Shown in pieces: positions 8,838 through 8,847 of a stretch of 8,847 nt of DNA. This DNA comes from DSUN01 sp035527715. GTDB taxonomy: Bacteria > Planctomycetota > PUPC01 > DSUN01. The stretch lies in contig DATKZY010000160.1 of NCBI GenBank assembly GCA_035527715.1, forward strand, positions 1 through 8,847, written 5' to 3'. Positions within the stretch are counted from its first letter, which is position 1; each line of letters opens with the position of its first letter. The position numbers and the translations under genes were made by a program. Under the pieces are notes generated by a model that had not been told where the DNA came from, did not search any database, and was given only the letters and a program-made list of their open reading frames with translations.

Positions 8838-8847
8838 ATCGCCAGGC

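Overview
This GC-rich window most likely comes from a planctomycete or a close PVC-superphylum relative. Four things point that way. A 23S-5S rRNA unit has its own promoter and no 16S gene in front of it. The 5S RNA is very short, about 111 nt by its closing helix. The two proteins are large, exported and glycan-related, of types common in that group. Both window ends carry palindromic repeats of a style I associate with planctomycete intergenic DNA. The phylum assignment is inference, because no 16S or marker protein is present.

Layout. Positions 1-100 hold small inverted repeats. A near-consensus sigma70 promoter (TTGACA, 16 bp, TATAAT) at 158-185 starts an rRNA transcript with a roughly 160-nt leader. 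The leader contains a boxA antitermination motif at 242-253. 23S rRNA occupies about 350-3440, 5S rRNA about 3536-3646, and a 15-bp intrinsic terminator 3658-3695. The leader and the 23S-5S spacer pair along almost their full length (252-357 with 3431-3503), forming a long pre-23S processing stem with boxA at its base. No tRNA was found in leader or spacer.

After the terminator, a plus-strand gene (3773-5962) encodes a 729-residue exported right-handed beta-helix protein with an extra C-terminal domain. Facing it, 13 bp away, a minus-strand gene (8585-5976, TTG start) encodes an 869-residue exported protein. That protein has an N-terminal sugar-binding-like sandwich, a GH123/DUF4091-like catalytic-type barrel and C-terminal helices. 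It has its own promoter (TTGACA, 17 bp, CATTAT at 8692-8664), and further palindromic repeats lie beyond it (8741-8837).

How it works together. The rRNA unit is self-contained: promoter, boxA, processing stem, 23S, 5S, terminator. The two protein genes are convergent, so they are not an operon, but both products look extracytoplasmic and suited to binding or cutting polysaccharide. I see no evidence of a new defence or mobile system. The most unusual items are the unlinked rRNA architecture, the long precursor stem, and the apparent loss of the GH123 Asp-Glu catalytic pair in the minus-strand protein.
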